This document shows positions 35,473 through 44,282 of a stretch of 64,000 bases of DNA, in pieces. The DNA comes from Chitinophaga agrisoli. Its GTDB lineage: Bacteria; Bacteroidota; Bacteroidia; Chitinophagales; Chitinophagaceae. The DNA lies in assembly GCF_008386695.1 (NCBI RefSeq), contig NZ_VUOC01000003.1:170419-234418 (forward strand), read 5' to 3'. The notes beneath the pieces were generated by a model. That model saw only the letters and a program-made list of their open reading frames with translations, did not search any database and was not told where the DNA came from. Position numbers and translations under genes: made by a program. Position 1 is the stretch's first letter; each line of letters starts with the position of its first letter.

Positions 35473-35551
35473 AGAGTGAAAGGGGCGGCGTGAAATAAGT
35501 AACTTGTTATACTTACATGACACGCCGCCCTTTTCACTCTTTATTATTTTT
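35473..35551 (+). terminator. 20-bp hairpin between susD and GH144
   Basis: AGAGTGAAAGGGGCGGCGTG (35473-35492) pairs with 35521-35540, one G-T pair, with an inner TAAGTA/TACTTA, followed by TTATTATTTTTA. It may reduce read-through into the hydrolase gene or only stabilise the susCD message. Confidence 0.8.
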
Positions 35552-35568
35552 AGACTAAATAAGAGAAC

Positions 35569-36876
35569 ATGCGATTAATTGTGACAGGATGGCTGCTGCT
35601 TGCCGGTTTCCTACCGGTAATGGCGCAGCAGCGGGCCAAAGCGCCTAAAGAAATAAGCGATTCGGCATTGCTTACGCTGGTGCAACAGCGAACATTTGAT
35701 TATTTCTGGAAGTTTGCACACCCGGTATCCGGCCTGGCGCCAGAGCGTACCGTTACGCCGGACACCGTTACCATAGGCGGCTCCGGATTTGGCGTGATGA
35801 GCATCTTGGTAGGTATTGAACGGCATTTCATTACCCGCGAGCAAGGGCTCGACCGCCTGCTGAAGATCGTGAACTTCCTTGTAAGGGCCAATAATTACCA
35901 TGGCATCTGGCCGCACTGGATGAATGGGGCCACCGGCCAAACCATCCCCTTTAGCCGCAAAGACGATGGCGGCGACCTGGTGGAATCCTCCTTTATGTTC
36001 CAGGGACTTTTATGCGTGCGCCAGTATTTTACCGGCAATAGCCCCAAAGAAACGGAGCTGCGCAATAAAATAGGCTGGTTATGGAACGAGGCAGAATGGA
36101 ACTGGTATACCCAGGGCGGGCAAAATGTCCTGTACTGGCACTGGTCGCCCAACAATGGCTGGGCCATGAACCACCAGATCCGTGGCTGGAACGAATGCCT
36201 GATCACTTATATACTCGCGGTGGCATCCCCCAATTATGGTGTATCCCCGAAAGTATATAATCAGGGCTGGACAGAGAGTAACCATTTCCTCAACGGGCGG
36301 GAGTACTATGGCATTAAACTGCCTTTAGGCTTCGAATACGGCGGTCCGCTGTTCTTTACCCATTACTCCTTCCTGGGGCTGGATCCTCGCGGCCTGAAGG
36401 ACCGCTATGCGGATTACTGGGAACTGAACCGCAACCATACCCTCATTAACCGGCAGTATTGCATAGAGAACCCTAAAAAGTTCAAAGGGTATGGGGCGGA
36501 TTGCTGGGGCCTTACCGCCAGCGACAGCTATGACGCCTACGATGCACACTCGCCCACCAATGATCATGGCGTGATCACCCCTACGGCGGCCCTGTCATCT
36601 TTCCCTTATACGCCGGAATACTCCATGCAGGCGCTAAAGCACTTCTATTATAAACTAGGCGACCGGCTCTGGGGAGAATATGGCTTTTATGACGCTTTTG
36701 GCGAAAGCCGGAACTGGTTCGATAACCAATACCTGGCCATTGACCAGGGCCCCATTGTAGTAATGATAGAGAATTACCGCAGTGGTTTACTCTGGAAGCT
36801 GTTCATGTCATGCCCGGAGATCCAGGAGGCATTACGCAAGCTGGAGTTCACCAGCCCGGCTATTTCCAGGCAGTAG
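35569..36876 (+). CDS. GH144-type glycoside hydrolase, probable endo-beta-1,2-glucanase
   Basis: 435 residues with a signal peptide (MRLIVTGWLLLAGFLPVMAQ). It carries the Glycoamylase-type (PF10091) alpha/alpha-barrel motifs: RTFDYFWKFAHPVSGLAPER, SGFGVMSILVGIERHFI, HWMNGATGQTIPFSRKDDGG, QGLLCVRQYF, NHQIRGWNECLITYILA and GLTASDSYDAYDAHSPTNDH. The founding GH144 enzyme, an endo-beta-1,2-glucanase, came from Chitinophaga arvensicola. The motifs do not separate GH144 fully from relatives, so beta-1,2-glucan is the best but not the only substrate. It follows the first SusCD pair; no GH3 or phosphorylase for sophoro-oligosaccharides is in the window. Confidence 0.85.
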   Translation: MRLIVTGWLLLAGFLPVMAQQRAKAPKEISDSALLTLVQQRTFDYFWKFAHPVSGLAPERTVTPDTVTIGGSGFGVMSILVGIERHFITREQGLDRLLKIVNFLVRANNYHGIWPHWMNGATGQTIPFSRKDDGGDLVESSFMFQGLLCVRQYFTGNSPKETELRNKIGWLWNEAEWNWYTQGGQNVLYWHWSPNNGWAMNHQIRGWNECLITYILAVASPNYGVSPKVYNQGWTESNHFLNGREYYGIKLPLGFEYGGPLFFTHYSFLGLDPRGLKDRYADYWELNRNHTLINRQYCIENPKKFKGYGADCWGLTASDSYDAYDAHSPTNDHGVITPTAALSSFPYTPEYSMQALKHFYYKLGDRLWGEYGFYDAFGESRNWFDNQYLAIDQGPIVVMIENYRSGLLWKLFMSCPEIQEALRKLEFTSPAISRQ

Positions 36877-36893
36877 ATAACTATAGACTCCGC

Positions 36894-36928
36894 AAGGCTG
36901 ACCAAAACAATGGTCAGCCTTCCTTTTC
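36894..36928 (+). terminator. Intrinsic terminator after GH144
   Basis: AAGGCTGACCA (36894-36904) pairs perfectly with TGGTCAGCCTT (36911-36921), loop AAACAA, then CCTTTTCC. It ends the first Sus unit. Confidence 0.85.
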
Positions 36929-37028
36929 CCCAATCCCCTAACCATTGCCCCTCAACCATATAAACTTGTCAAATTCCCCTTTTCGGTAAAATCCTATCTG
37001 AATTTGTGAAAATAAAGTGTATGTATTT

Positions 37029-37040
37029 GCAATCGATTGC
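37029..37040. promoter_or_regulatory. LacI-type operator upstream of second susC
   Basis: GCAATCGATTGC, a perfect 12-bp palindrome with the same AATCGATT centre as the galK operators but GC instead of GT outside, so probably read by a different LacI-family protein. Confidence 0.7.
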
Positions 37041-37187
37041 TTATTTTCGATCCAGATTCCGGTTATGAAAAAAGAGCATCTAATAGCGGGTTATTGCCCA
37101 TACCCAGCCTAAGGATTGGAGAAAGTTTACATTTTTCTTTACTACCAAAAATCATATGCGACCATGTAACTAATCAGCACTATTAAT

Positions 37188-37199
37188 GCAATCGTTTGC
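37188..37199. promoter_or_regulatory. Second LacI-type operator upstream of susC
   Basis: GCAATCGTTTGC, an imperfect palindrome sharing GCAATCG with the site 159 bp upstream (centre to centre). Two related sites in one control region strengthen each other. Confidence 0.65.
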
Positions 37200-37391
37200 G
37201 TAACTTAAGAGCATACGGAATAAACTATTACCCTATGTAAATTATGCCACGTCACAATCAAGGGAATATGCAAAAAAGGGACATAAATCAACCAAACATG
37301 CATCCTTAAGCCCGGTAAGCCAAACGCTTGCTTTTACAAACAATGGGCTCCGGGGCCCGCATTTATTATTTCACGTCATCAATTTTTTCTT

Positions 37392-40300
37392 ATGGTTTAT
37401 TCTTTACGATGCCTTAAGAGGTTATCCCTTTTTCTATTACTTCCATTGCTTTTATTGGTTGTCACCACCGCTTACGGCCAGAACGTTAAGATCCGCGGTT
37501 TCGTGCGTACGCCGGATAACCAGCCTTTCCCGGGCGTAACAGTGCGGGTAAAAGGCACTTCCGTTGGCGCTACTTCCAGTGGGAGTGGGGAATTCAGCAT
37601 GGGAAATGTCCCGGCCAACGGAGTGCTGGTATTTTCTGCCATCGGCCAGGTACCCCAGGAGATACCGGTACCTGCAGAACGTGGTAAAACACTTACCATA
37701 ACTATGCAGCCAGATCAGCGCCAGCTGGATGAAGTAGTGGCTATTGGTTATGGTAATGTGGCTAAACGGGATGTTACAGGGGCTATTACTTCCATTAGCC
37801 GCGATGCCATCGAAAAACGGCAGCCGGTAAACCTGATAGACGCCCTGCAAAGTCAGGCCGCAGGTGTGCTGGTAATGAATGATGCCGGCGAGCCGGGGGC
37901 AGAAGGTTCTATCCGCATCCGCGGATTCTCTACCTTCTCCAGCGCCGGCAACAATCCGCTCTATGTGATAGATGGGGTGCTGAGCGAAAGCGCCGGCAAC
38001 ATCAACCCCAATGACATAGAATCCATAGAAGTGCTCAAGGATGCGGCATCCGCGGCTATTTATGGCTCCCGCTCCGCAAACGGGGTGATCATCATCACCA
38101 CCAAAAAAGGCCAGGAAGGCAAACCGCGTGTAGATGTAAGGTACTCCAGCATATTAGGCCAGCTGGCGCATAAGCTGCGCCAGGCCAACGCGGATGATGT
38201 ACGCGCATACCGTAAGCTGCAGGGCAGCAGCGGCACCAGCGCAGACTCGCTGAATCCCGGCTTTAATGCGGATAATGACTACCAGGATATGGTATCGCAG
38301 CAGGCCATCCGCCACCAGGTAGACCTGAGCGTGAGCGGCGCCAGTAAGAACATGAACTACTACACCAGCCTGCAATACCTGGATGATAAGGGGCTTATTG
38401 TAAACAGCTGGAATAAAATGGCCAGGGCCAGGATCAATATAGATTACAGCCCTTCCACGCGCTTTAAGTATGGCAACCGTATGCAGTTCTCCTATCAGAA
38501 AAGGAATAACATCAACGAAGGCAATACTTTTAACCAGCTGTTCCAGCGGCCTACGAATTTCACGGTGTATTATCCGGATGGCTCGCTGGCCGGTTATGTA
38601 GGCGGTCGCCGTAATCCGCTTGCCAATGCCCTGTATGAGATGGACGAAACGGAAACCTATGGCGGCAGCATCTTTAATTATATAGAAGTAAGCCTGCTAA
38701 AGGATCTGAAGTTCACGACCAACTTTAACGTAGATCTTTCCGTGCCGCATAACGTATCCTTCAATCCCAAGATCATCAGCTCTGCCAATCCTACCCGCAA
38801 TGATGGTAGCGAAGCCTTTGATCTGAATATAGGCTGGCAGTACCAGGCCTACCTTAACTATACAAAAACCGTTAACAAGGATCATAATTTCAACGCAATG
38901 GTGGGTTTCAGTGCGGAAAGGGCCAGGAATAATTCCTTCGATATTGCGGGTACAGACTATGTAAGCGAAAATATCTACACCTCCAATGCAGCCGGCACGC
39001 TGGTAAACAGCGGCACCCGTACGGGCGCTTCTGCTCATAGCATGGCCTCGTTCTTTGGCCGGGTGGGTTATAGCTATAAGAGCCGCTACCTGTTAAACGC
39101 CACGCTGCGCCATGATGGTTCCTCCCGTTTTGGTAAATCAAACCTCTGGGGCGATTTCCCCTCCGTATCCGCCGCCTGGCGTGTAAGCGATGAAAGCTTT
39201 ATGCGGTGGACGAGGAGATACCTGTCAGACGCTAAGCTAAGGGTAAGTTATGGCCAAACCGGTAACGAACGGGTAGGCGATTATGACGCCATGCAGCGTA
39301 TTACCTTTGGCAGCTCATACTATAATGGCGTAACAGGAGCCGTGCCTACATCCAGTATTGGTAACCCCAACCTTAGCTGGGAAAGCACCCGGCAGTTCGA
39401 TGCTGGTCTTGACCTCAGCTTCTTCAATGACCGCCTGTTATTTACCGCGGACTATTACGTGAAAACCACCCGTAACCTGTTGTATCAGCGCCCGCTGCCG
39501 TCAGAAACAGGCTATGAGGATGTGAGGATCAACCTGGGCGCTATCCGCAACAAAGGCCTGGAATTCGCGGTGAATGGAACGCCTTACCGCTCCCGTAATT
39601 TCACCTGGAATACCATCTTCAATATCTCCTTTGAGCGCAGCACCATCCTGCAGCTCTATGGCGGGGAAGAATTCATAGCGGGCGATAAATGGCTGGTACG
39701 GGAAGGTGGCCGCCTGGGCGACTTCTATGGCCACAAATACGTAGGCGTATATGCCTATGACCAATCCAATGCCTATACAGATAACTGGGAGCGCCTCACG
39801 CCTGTATTTGACGAAAACAACGCATTTGTGGGCTATAATCATAACGGGGAAAAATATAACGGCGCCGTGCACCATATGTATGGCAACGGTCAGCTGCTGA
39901 AAGGCGGCGACGTGGAATATGAGAACATCAGCCGGGATAGCGTAATTGATGATGCGGACCGTACCGTTATCGGCAATGCCCAGCCTAAATTCTATGCTGG
40001 CTGGATCAATAACCTTACTTATAAGAACCTCACCCTTTCCTTTACATTCAACGTAACCTGGGGTGGGGATGTCTATAACAATGCGGCCGCTACATTGAAT
40101 AACTATAACACTACCCACATTATTCCGCAACCTTACGTGATCTACAATGCCTGGAAAGCGCAGGGTGATGAAACCGATGTGCCCCGTGTGCAGGCCAACA
40201 GCGCCTGGAACCACCGTATCAGTACCCGCTATGTAGAAGACGCATCGTTTATCCGCCTGAGCTATGTGAAGCTGATGTATGGCTTTAACCCTGCCTGGCT

Positions 40301-40481
40301 GAGCAAGATCAGGATAAAGGGCGCGGGTTTATATGTATATGGCAGTAACCTGATCACCTGGACCAACTACAGCTGGTTTGATCCGGAGTTCTCCTCTTCC
40401 AACGCATTGCAGCTGGGGCAGGACAATGGCCGCTATCCCCGCCGCCGGGAGCTGGGCTTAGGTATCAACATTAACCTTTAA
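37392..40481 (+). CDS. SusC-family TonB-linked receptor
   Basis: 1029 residues. Signal peptide (LSLFLLLPLLLLVVTTAYG), carboxypeptidase-like domain (VKIRGFVRTPDNQPFPGVTV), TonB-box region LDEVVAIGYGNVAKRDVTGA, plug with PLYVIDGVLSES, IESIEVLKDAASAAIYGSRS and ANGVIIITTKKGQEG, and a barrel ending in LGINI. Unlike the first SusC it has no STN domain, which agrees with the absence of a sigma/FecR pair here and the presence of LacI-type operators instead. It opens a same-strand series of eight genes with very short gaps. Confidence 0.97.
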   Translation: MVYSLRCLKRLSLFLLLPLLLLVVTTAYGQNVKIRGFVRTPDNQPFPGVTVRVKGTSVGATSSGSGEFSMGNVPANGVLVFSAIGQVPQEIPVPAERGKTLTITMQPDQRQLDEVVAIGYGNVAKRDVTGAITSISRDAIEKRQPVNLIDALQSQAAGVLVMNDAGEPGAEGSIRIRGFSTFSSAGNNPLYVIDGVLSESAGNINPNDIESIEVLKDAASAAIYGSRSANGVIIITTKKGQEGKPRVDVRYSSILGQLAHKLRQANADDVRAYRKLQGSSGTSADSLNPGFNADNDYQDMVSQQAIRHQVDLSVSGASKNMNYYTSLQYLDDKGLIVNSWNKMARARINIDYSPSTRFKYGNRMQFSYQKRNNINEGNTFNQLFQRPTNFTVYYPDGSLAGYVGGRRNPLANALYEMDETETYGGSIFNYIEVSLLKDLKFTTNFNVDLSVPHNVSFNPKIISSANPTRNDGSEAFDLNIGWQYQAYLNYTKTVNKDHNFNAMVGFSAERARNNSFDIAGTDYVSENIYTSNAAGTLVNSGTRTGASAHSMASFFGRVGYSYKSRYLLNATLRHDGSSRFGKSNLWGDFPSVSAAWRVSDESFMRWTRRYLSDAKLRVSYGQTGNERVGDYDAMQRITFGSSYYNGVTGAVPTSSIGNPNLSWESTRQFDAGLDLSFFNDRLLFTADYYVKTTRNLLYQRPLPSETGYEDVRINLGAIRNKGLEFAVNGTPYRSRNFTWNTIFNISFERSTILQLYGGEEFIAGDKWLVREGGRLGDFYGHKYVGVYAYDQSNAYTDNWERLTPVFDENNAFVGYNHNGEKYNGAVHHMYGNGQLLKGGDVEYENISRDSVIDDADRTVIGNAQPKFYAGWINNLTYKNLTLSFTFNVTWGGDVYNNAAATLNNYNTTHIIPQPYVIYNAWKAQGDETDVPRVQANSAWNHRISTRYVEDASFIRLSYVKLMYGFNPAWLSKIRIKGAGLYVYGSNLITWTNYSWFDPEFSSSNALQLGQDNGRYPRRRELGLGININL

Positions 40482-40492
40482 TTACGACCACC

Positions 40493-41908
40493 ATGCAAAA
40501 GATATTGCTCATTATAATAATAGCGGCAGGCCTGCTGGCCCAGGGATGTAACGGCTTCCTGGACGAAAAGCCTAAAAGCGAGCTAACGCCGGATCAATTC
40601 TGGCAAACGGAGGATGATATAAAAACGGCCATGGCCGGCGTATATGATGGCGTGCAAAGCTGTTTCGACGCCAACTTCATTTACTGGGGAGATGCCCGTA
40701 CAGATAACTTTAACGTAACCCAGTACGGTAATAAACAATATGCCCAGAATGGCTTAAGCGCTACTACCAACGGCACGGACTGGTCGCCTTTTTATGTGAC
40801 CATACTGCGTATAAATACATTAATGCAATACGCGCCCACCGTAAAGAATGTAACTGCTGCCAGCCTGGACCAGTACATGGGGCAATGTTTGGCCATCAGG
40901 GCTTATTGCTACTTCTGGCTGGCCCGCGTATGGGGCGATGCGCCGGTATGGCTGGAGGCTTACGCTGATCTTACCAAAAGCCCCTACAAGCCGCGTACAG
41001 CCGTGGATAGCATCTTCACCGGCATAATCATCCCCGATCTGCAGAAGGCATTTGAAATGCTGAACACAGATCACTCTTCCGTATACAACGTAAACAAGGG
41101 CGCCGTAGCGGCCATGCTTACGGAAGTATATATGTGGCGGAAAGATTACCCAAATGCGCTGGCCTGGTCAGACAAGCTGCTGGCCTTAAAATGGTACTCC
41201 CTCACAGCTACGGCAGACTGGAAAAAGATGTTTATCGACCCTACCACTACCGCGGAAAATATCTGGAGCCTGAACTGGGATTACCTGGTAGATGGCGGCG
41301 CGGATATTTCCGGGCAGATAGGTTCCAACAATACAAACGGCCAGTTCCGGGTAGAGGATACTTTATGGAATTACTGGGTACGGACCCCGGCAGATGTAAG
41401 GGGCCCCTTATCCGTAGACCTTACGGTAACCAATCGTGATAAAATGCACAAGTATTATGCATTACAGAAAGATAAGGACGGGCACCAGATCTTCCCCAAG
41501 AACTCTGAGGCCAATATCCGTTTTACGCTGTACCGTCTGGCAGACATTATACTGCTGCGGGCAGAGGCCTTTAATAAAACAGGCAACAAAACCAGCGCCT
41601 TAGCAGCCCTCAACCAGATCCATACACGGGCTGGGCTGACTGGCTTCTTAGATACCGATTTTGCCAGCCCGGATGCCCTGGAAAACGCCATCCTGCGGGA
41701 AAGGCAACTGGAGCTTTTCCTGGAAGGCCGGCGCTGGTTTGACCTGGTGCGTACCGGTAAGGTGATCTCCACCATGGATCCCATATTAAAGAAACGGGTA
41801 CCCGGCGGTCCGGGTTTTGGCGATCCCCGCCTCATCCTGTTCCCTGTTAACAGGAATAACCTGAACAGTAACCCGCTACTGAAACAGAACCCGCCATATT
41901 CTGAATAA
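40493..41908 (+). CDS. SusD-family glycan-binding lipoprotein
   Basis: 471 residues. The lipoprotein signal MQKILLIIIIAAGLLAQGC is followed by NGFLDEKPKSELTPDQFWQT, a typical SusD start. Further features: MAGVYDGVQSC, YMGQCLAIRAYCYFWLARVW and the C-terminal LRERQLELFLEGRRWFDLVR. It pairs with the SusC barrel 11 bases upstream, forming the surface uptake complex of this locus. Confidence 0.96.
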   Translation: MQKILLIIIIAAGLLAQGCNGFLDEKPKSELTPDQFWQTEDDIKTAMAGVYDGVQSCFDANFIYWGDARTDNFNVTQYGNKQYAQNGLSATTNGTDWSPFYVTILRINTLMQYAPTVKNVTAASLDQYMGQCLAIRAYCYFWLARVWGDAPVWLEAYADLTKSPYKPRTAVDSIFTGIIIPDLQKAFEMLNTDHSSVYNVNKGAVAAMLTEVYMWRKDYPNALAWSDKLLALKWYSLTATADWKKMFIDPTTTAENIWSLNWDYLVDGGADISGQIGSNNTNGQFRVEDTLWNYWVRTPADVRGPLSVDLTVTNRDKMHKYYALQKDKDGHQIFPKNSEANIRFTLYRLADIILLRAEAFNKTGNKTSALAALNQIHTRAGLTGFLDTDFASPDALENAILRERQLELFLEGRRWFDLVRTGKVISTMDPILKKRVPGGPGFGDPRLILFPVNRNNLNSNPLLKQNPPYSE

Positions 41909-41922
41909 TTAAAAACCCGTAT

Positions 41923-42642
41923 ATGCAAACAATACAATCTTTTCTATATAAAAACGGTTTATGGTTGCTGCTGCTGACTGCCTTTACATCCTGTACCCTG
42001 GCAGGGCTGGATATGCAGGAAAACTGGGATTTTAAGCCCCATACGGCAGATCCGCATACCAATAAAACATGCTGGGATTTTATGCTGGACCGTAACCAGC
42101 CCGGTCAGGACTCTATCTTTGACCTGATGCTGAAAGGCATCGCCTATGCCGGTATAGACCAGTCAGAGTACACCAAAACCAGCAGGACCTTTATCCTGTT
42201 GCACCGGGATGCCATATTACGTTTGGATAACAGCGGTGTTGTAACCAACGACTGCTATTTTGGCCGTTACCTGGTGCCGGATCGCGATGCGCAGGGTAAC
42301 CCCATCCCAGGTGTGATGCGTCCCGCCAGAAGCTGGGAGGAATACCCCAAAGCCACTGTGAAGAACTTTCTGTTATACCTGATTATAGAGGGTGAGCACA
42401 ATTTTGGCTCTATCAGCGTAGAGAACGACACCGTAAAAACGCTGCTGCCGCTGGGCGCGGATACGGCAAACCCGGAAAGCATTATGGTAATGAAAGTAGT
42501 GAATGACCGGGATTCCAAAATGAAGCTCAATGATTTTTTAAACTCCGTAAGGGTCACCACCGTGCGTACGGGCGGCCTGCTAAATACCAATGGCCCCGCG
42601 CATGTAGTGGACCGGGTGGTGGAATTTGGCGTGAAACCATGA
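41923..42642 (+). CDS. Putative lipoprotein, fasciclin-like
   Basis: 239 residues. The N-terminus has a hydrophobic stretch ending LLLLTAFTSC, probably a lipobox. The segment DSIFDLMLKGIAYAGIDQSE, then YTKTSRTFILLHRDAILRL, resembles the start of a fasciclin (FAS1) domain, where a weak strand-helix pattern precedes 'tlfaPtd'. Its place directly after SusD, 14 bases away, is where surface glycan-binding proteins usually lie, so adhesion or glycan binding is likely. Family assignment is tentative. Confidence 0.6.
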   Translation: MQTIQSFLYKNGLWLLLLTAFTSCTLAGLDMQENWDFKPHTADPHTNKTCWDFMLDRNQPGQDSIFDLMLKGIAYAGIDQSEYTKTSRTFILLHRDAILRLDNSGVVTNDCYFGRYLVPDRDAQGNPIPGVMRPARSWEEYPKATVKNFLLYLIIEGEHNFGSISVENDTVKTLLPLGADTANPESIMVMKVVNDRDSKMKLNDFLNSVRVTTVRTGGLLNTNGPAHVVDRVVEFGVKP

Positions 42643-42646
42643 TATT

Positions 42647-44224
42647 ATGCGATATATAAACACCTTAATTTTTTTAATGGCTGGTGCCGGCGCCGTATAT
42701 GGCCAGCACCAGCCATTGGTGCATACCGGTGATAAAGGGCGGCTGGTCTATAATACCTATGCTAATGAAGGCGAGGATAACAGCGTAAATACCATTCCTG
42801 ATTTTTCATTTGCCGGGTACCGGGGTGGGGGCGTAAGCCTGCCCCAGGCGCCGGTAAAAAGCAGTTTATACCCAGTACCGGGGGATAACCGCGCACGCAT
42901 TCAGCAGGCTATTGACTCCGTGGAGCGGCTACCGCCGGATAGCCATGGCTTCCGCGGCGCCTTGCTGTTAAAGGCCGGCCTTTATGAGGTGAATGGTACC
43001 CTGTATATAAAACAAAGCGGGGTAGTACTGCGTGGAGAAGGCCAGGGAGCCCGCGGTGCCATATTGAAAGCAACCGCTATGATCCAGCATACATTAATTG
43101 AGATAAAGGGTAGTGGTAAAGGATATGGGGTGGATGATAGCAACCGTAAAAAGATTACCAGTGCCTATGTACCGGTAGGCGCTACCTCGTTTACCATAGC
43201 AGATGCGGCAGGTCTTAAGCCTGGACAGGCGGTAGTAGTGACCCGCACGCCCAATCAAACTTGGATAGACGACCTGGCGATGGCGCAATATGGCTGGAAA
43301 GCAGAAGCCTACCAGGTAGAATTTGAACGTACCATTAAAACCCTGCAGGGTAATACCGTCACGCTCAATGAGCCCATAGTGGATGTTTTACAGGATCGAT
43401 ATGGAGGAGGCTACCTTAGCCCCTCAAAGATAAACGGCCGTATACAGCAATGCGGCGTGGAAGACCTGCGCCTGGAATCTGCCTATCGTAACGATACGGC
43501 AGAGGACCATGGCTGGAAAGGCATTGTATTACAACGCGCGCAATACTGCTGGGTAAGGCGGGTAACGGCCCGATTTTTTGGATATGCCTGCGTGTCACTC
43601 GAAGATGCATCCGTATACAACACGGTGGAAGAATGCGCTATGCTGGATCCTAAATCCATTACCACCGGTGGTCGCAAATACTCATTCAACCTGGCTGGCG
43701 GCGCGGCCTTTAACCTGGTGCAGCGCTGTTACACCCGGGGCGGCCGGCATGATTATGTCACCGCTTCCAAAGTGCCGGGCCCTAACGTATTCCTGGACTG
43801 TTATGCCACAGATACCCACGCAGATATTGGCCCGCACCACCGTTGGGCAACCGGGTTATTATTTGATAACATCTACGGCGGACAAATACGCGTACAGAAC
43901 CGCAAGGCCATGGGCACCGGTCATGGATGGGCCGGGGCGCAAACCCTGTTCTGGAACTGTTTTTCTTACCAGAGTGATATGAAAGTAGAAAGCCCGCGCG
44001 GCGCCCGTAACTGGGGTATTGGCTGCGTAGGCAAACAGCAGAATGGCAGCGGCTATTGGGAAAGCTGGGGTATCCATGAAATACCCCGCAGCCTGTATTT
44101 GCAGCAGCTGCAGGAGCGGCTGGGCGCAACAGCGGTAGCAAATGTTACCACAACCGCCCAACGAAAAGGCCATATATGGCAACTGATCGAAGCATGGAAA
44201 GGAGAGGGCCGCATGAGTGAGTAA
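42647..44224 (+). CDS. Secreted right-handed beta-helix protein, possible polysaccharide lyase or hydrolase
   Basis: 525 residues with a signal peptide (MRYINTLIFLMAGAGAVYG). RIQQAIDSVERLPPDSHGFR, then GALLLKAGLYEVNGTLYIKQ and SGVVLRGEGQGARGAI are the entry strands of pectate-lyase-like beta-helices; later rungs include QQCGVEDLRLES, YCWVRRVTARFFGYACVSLE and FNLVQRCYTRGGRHDYVTAS. The catalytic class cannot be read from these. It sits 4 bases after the lipoprotein gene. Given the neighbouring uronate-linked genes a lyase is plausible; a fucosidase or galactosidase fold of similar shape is an alternative. Confidence 0.65.
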   Translation: MRYINTLIFLMAGAGAVYGQHQPLVHTGDKGRLVYNTYANEGEDNSVNTIPDFSFAGYRGGGVSLPQAPVKSSLYPVPGDNRARIQQAIDSVERLPPDSHGFRGALLLKAGLYEVNGTLYIKQSGVVLRGEGQGARGAILKATAMIQHTLIEIKGSGKGYGVDDSNRKKITSAYVPVGATSFTIADAAGLKPGQAVVVTRTPNQTWIDDLAMAQYGWKAEAYQVEFERTIKTLQGNTVTLNEPIVDVLQDRYGGGYLSPSKINGRIQQCGVEDLRLESAYRNDTAEDHGWKGIVLQRAQYCWVRRVTARFFGYACVSLEDASVYNTVEECAMLDPKSITTGGRKYSFNLAGGAAFNLVQRCYTRGGRHDYVTASKVPGPNVFLDCYATDTHADIGPHHRWATGLLFDNIYGGQIRVQNRKAMGTGHGWAGAQTLFWNCFSYQSDMKVESPRGARNWGIGCVGKQQNGSGYWESWGIHEIPRSLYLQQLQERLGATAVANVTTTAQRKGHIWQLIEAWKGEGRMSE

Positions 44225-44245
44225 TTATATACTTTACCGCCGCTA

Positions 44246-44282
44246 CAATCTGTAATTTGTAATTAGTAATTCGTAATTGAAA
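44246..44282 (+). repeat. Heptad array TAATTNN ending at the GH2 start codon
   Basis: CAATCTG, TAATTTG, TAATTAG, TAATTCG, TAATTGA in register (44246-44280), then AA and ATG at 44283. The last unit and the distance to the ATG are the same as before the VirJ gene. Confidence 0.8.

Larger units (their letters stand above)
36877..37391. other. Control region of the large polysaccharide locus
   Basis: 515 bases between the GH144 gene and the second susC. A terminator lies at its left end and two LacI-type operators further right; a weaker similar word (CAAACGCTTG, 37321-37330) sits 62 bases before susC. No full TTTG-N19-TAnnTTTG promoter was found. No LacI gene is adjacent. Confidence 0.6.
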
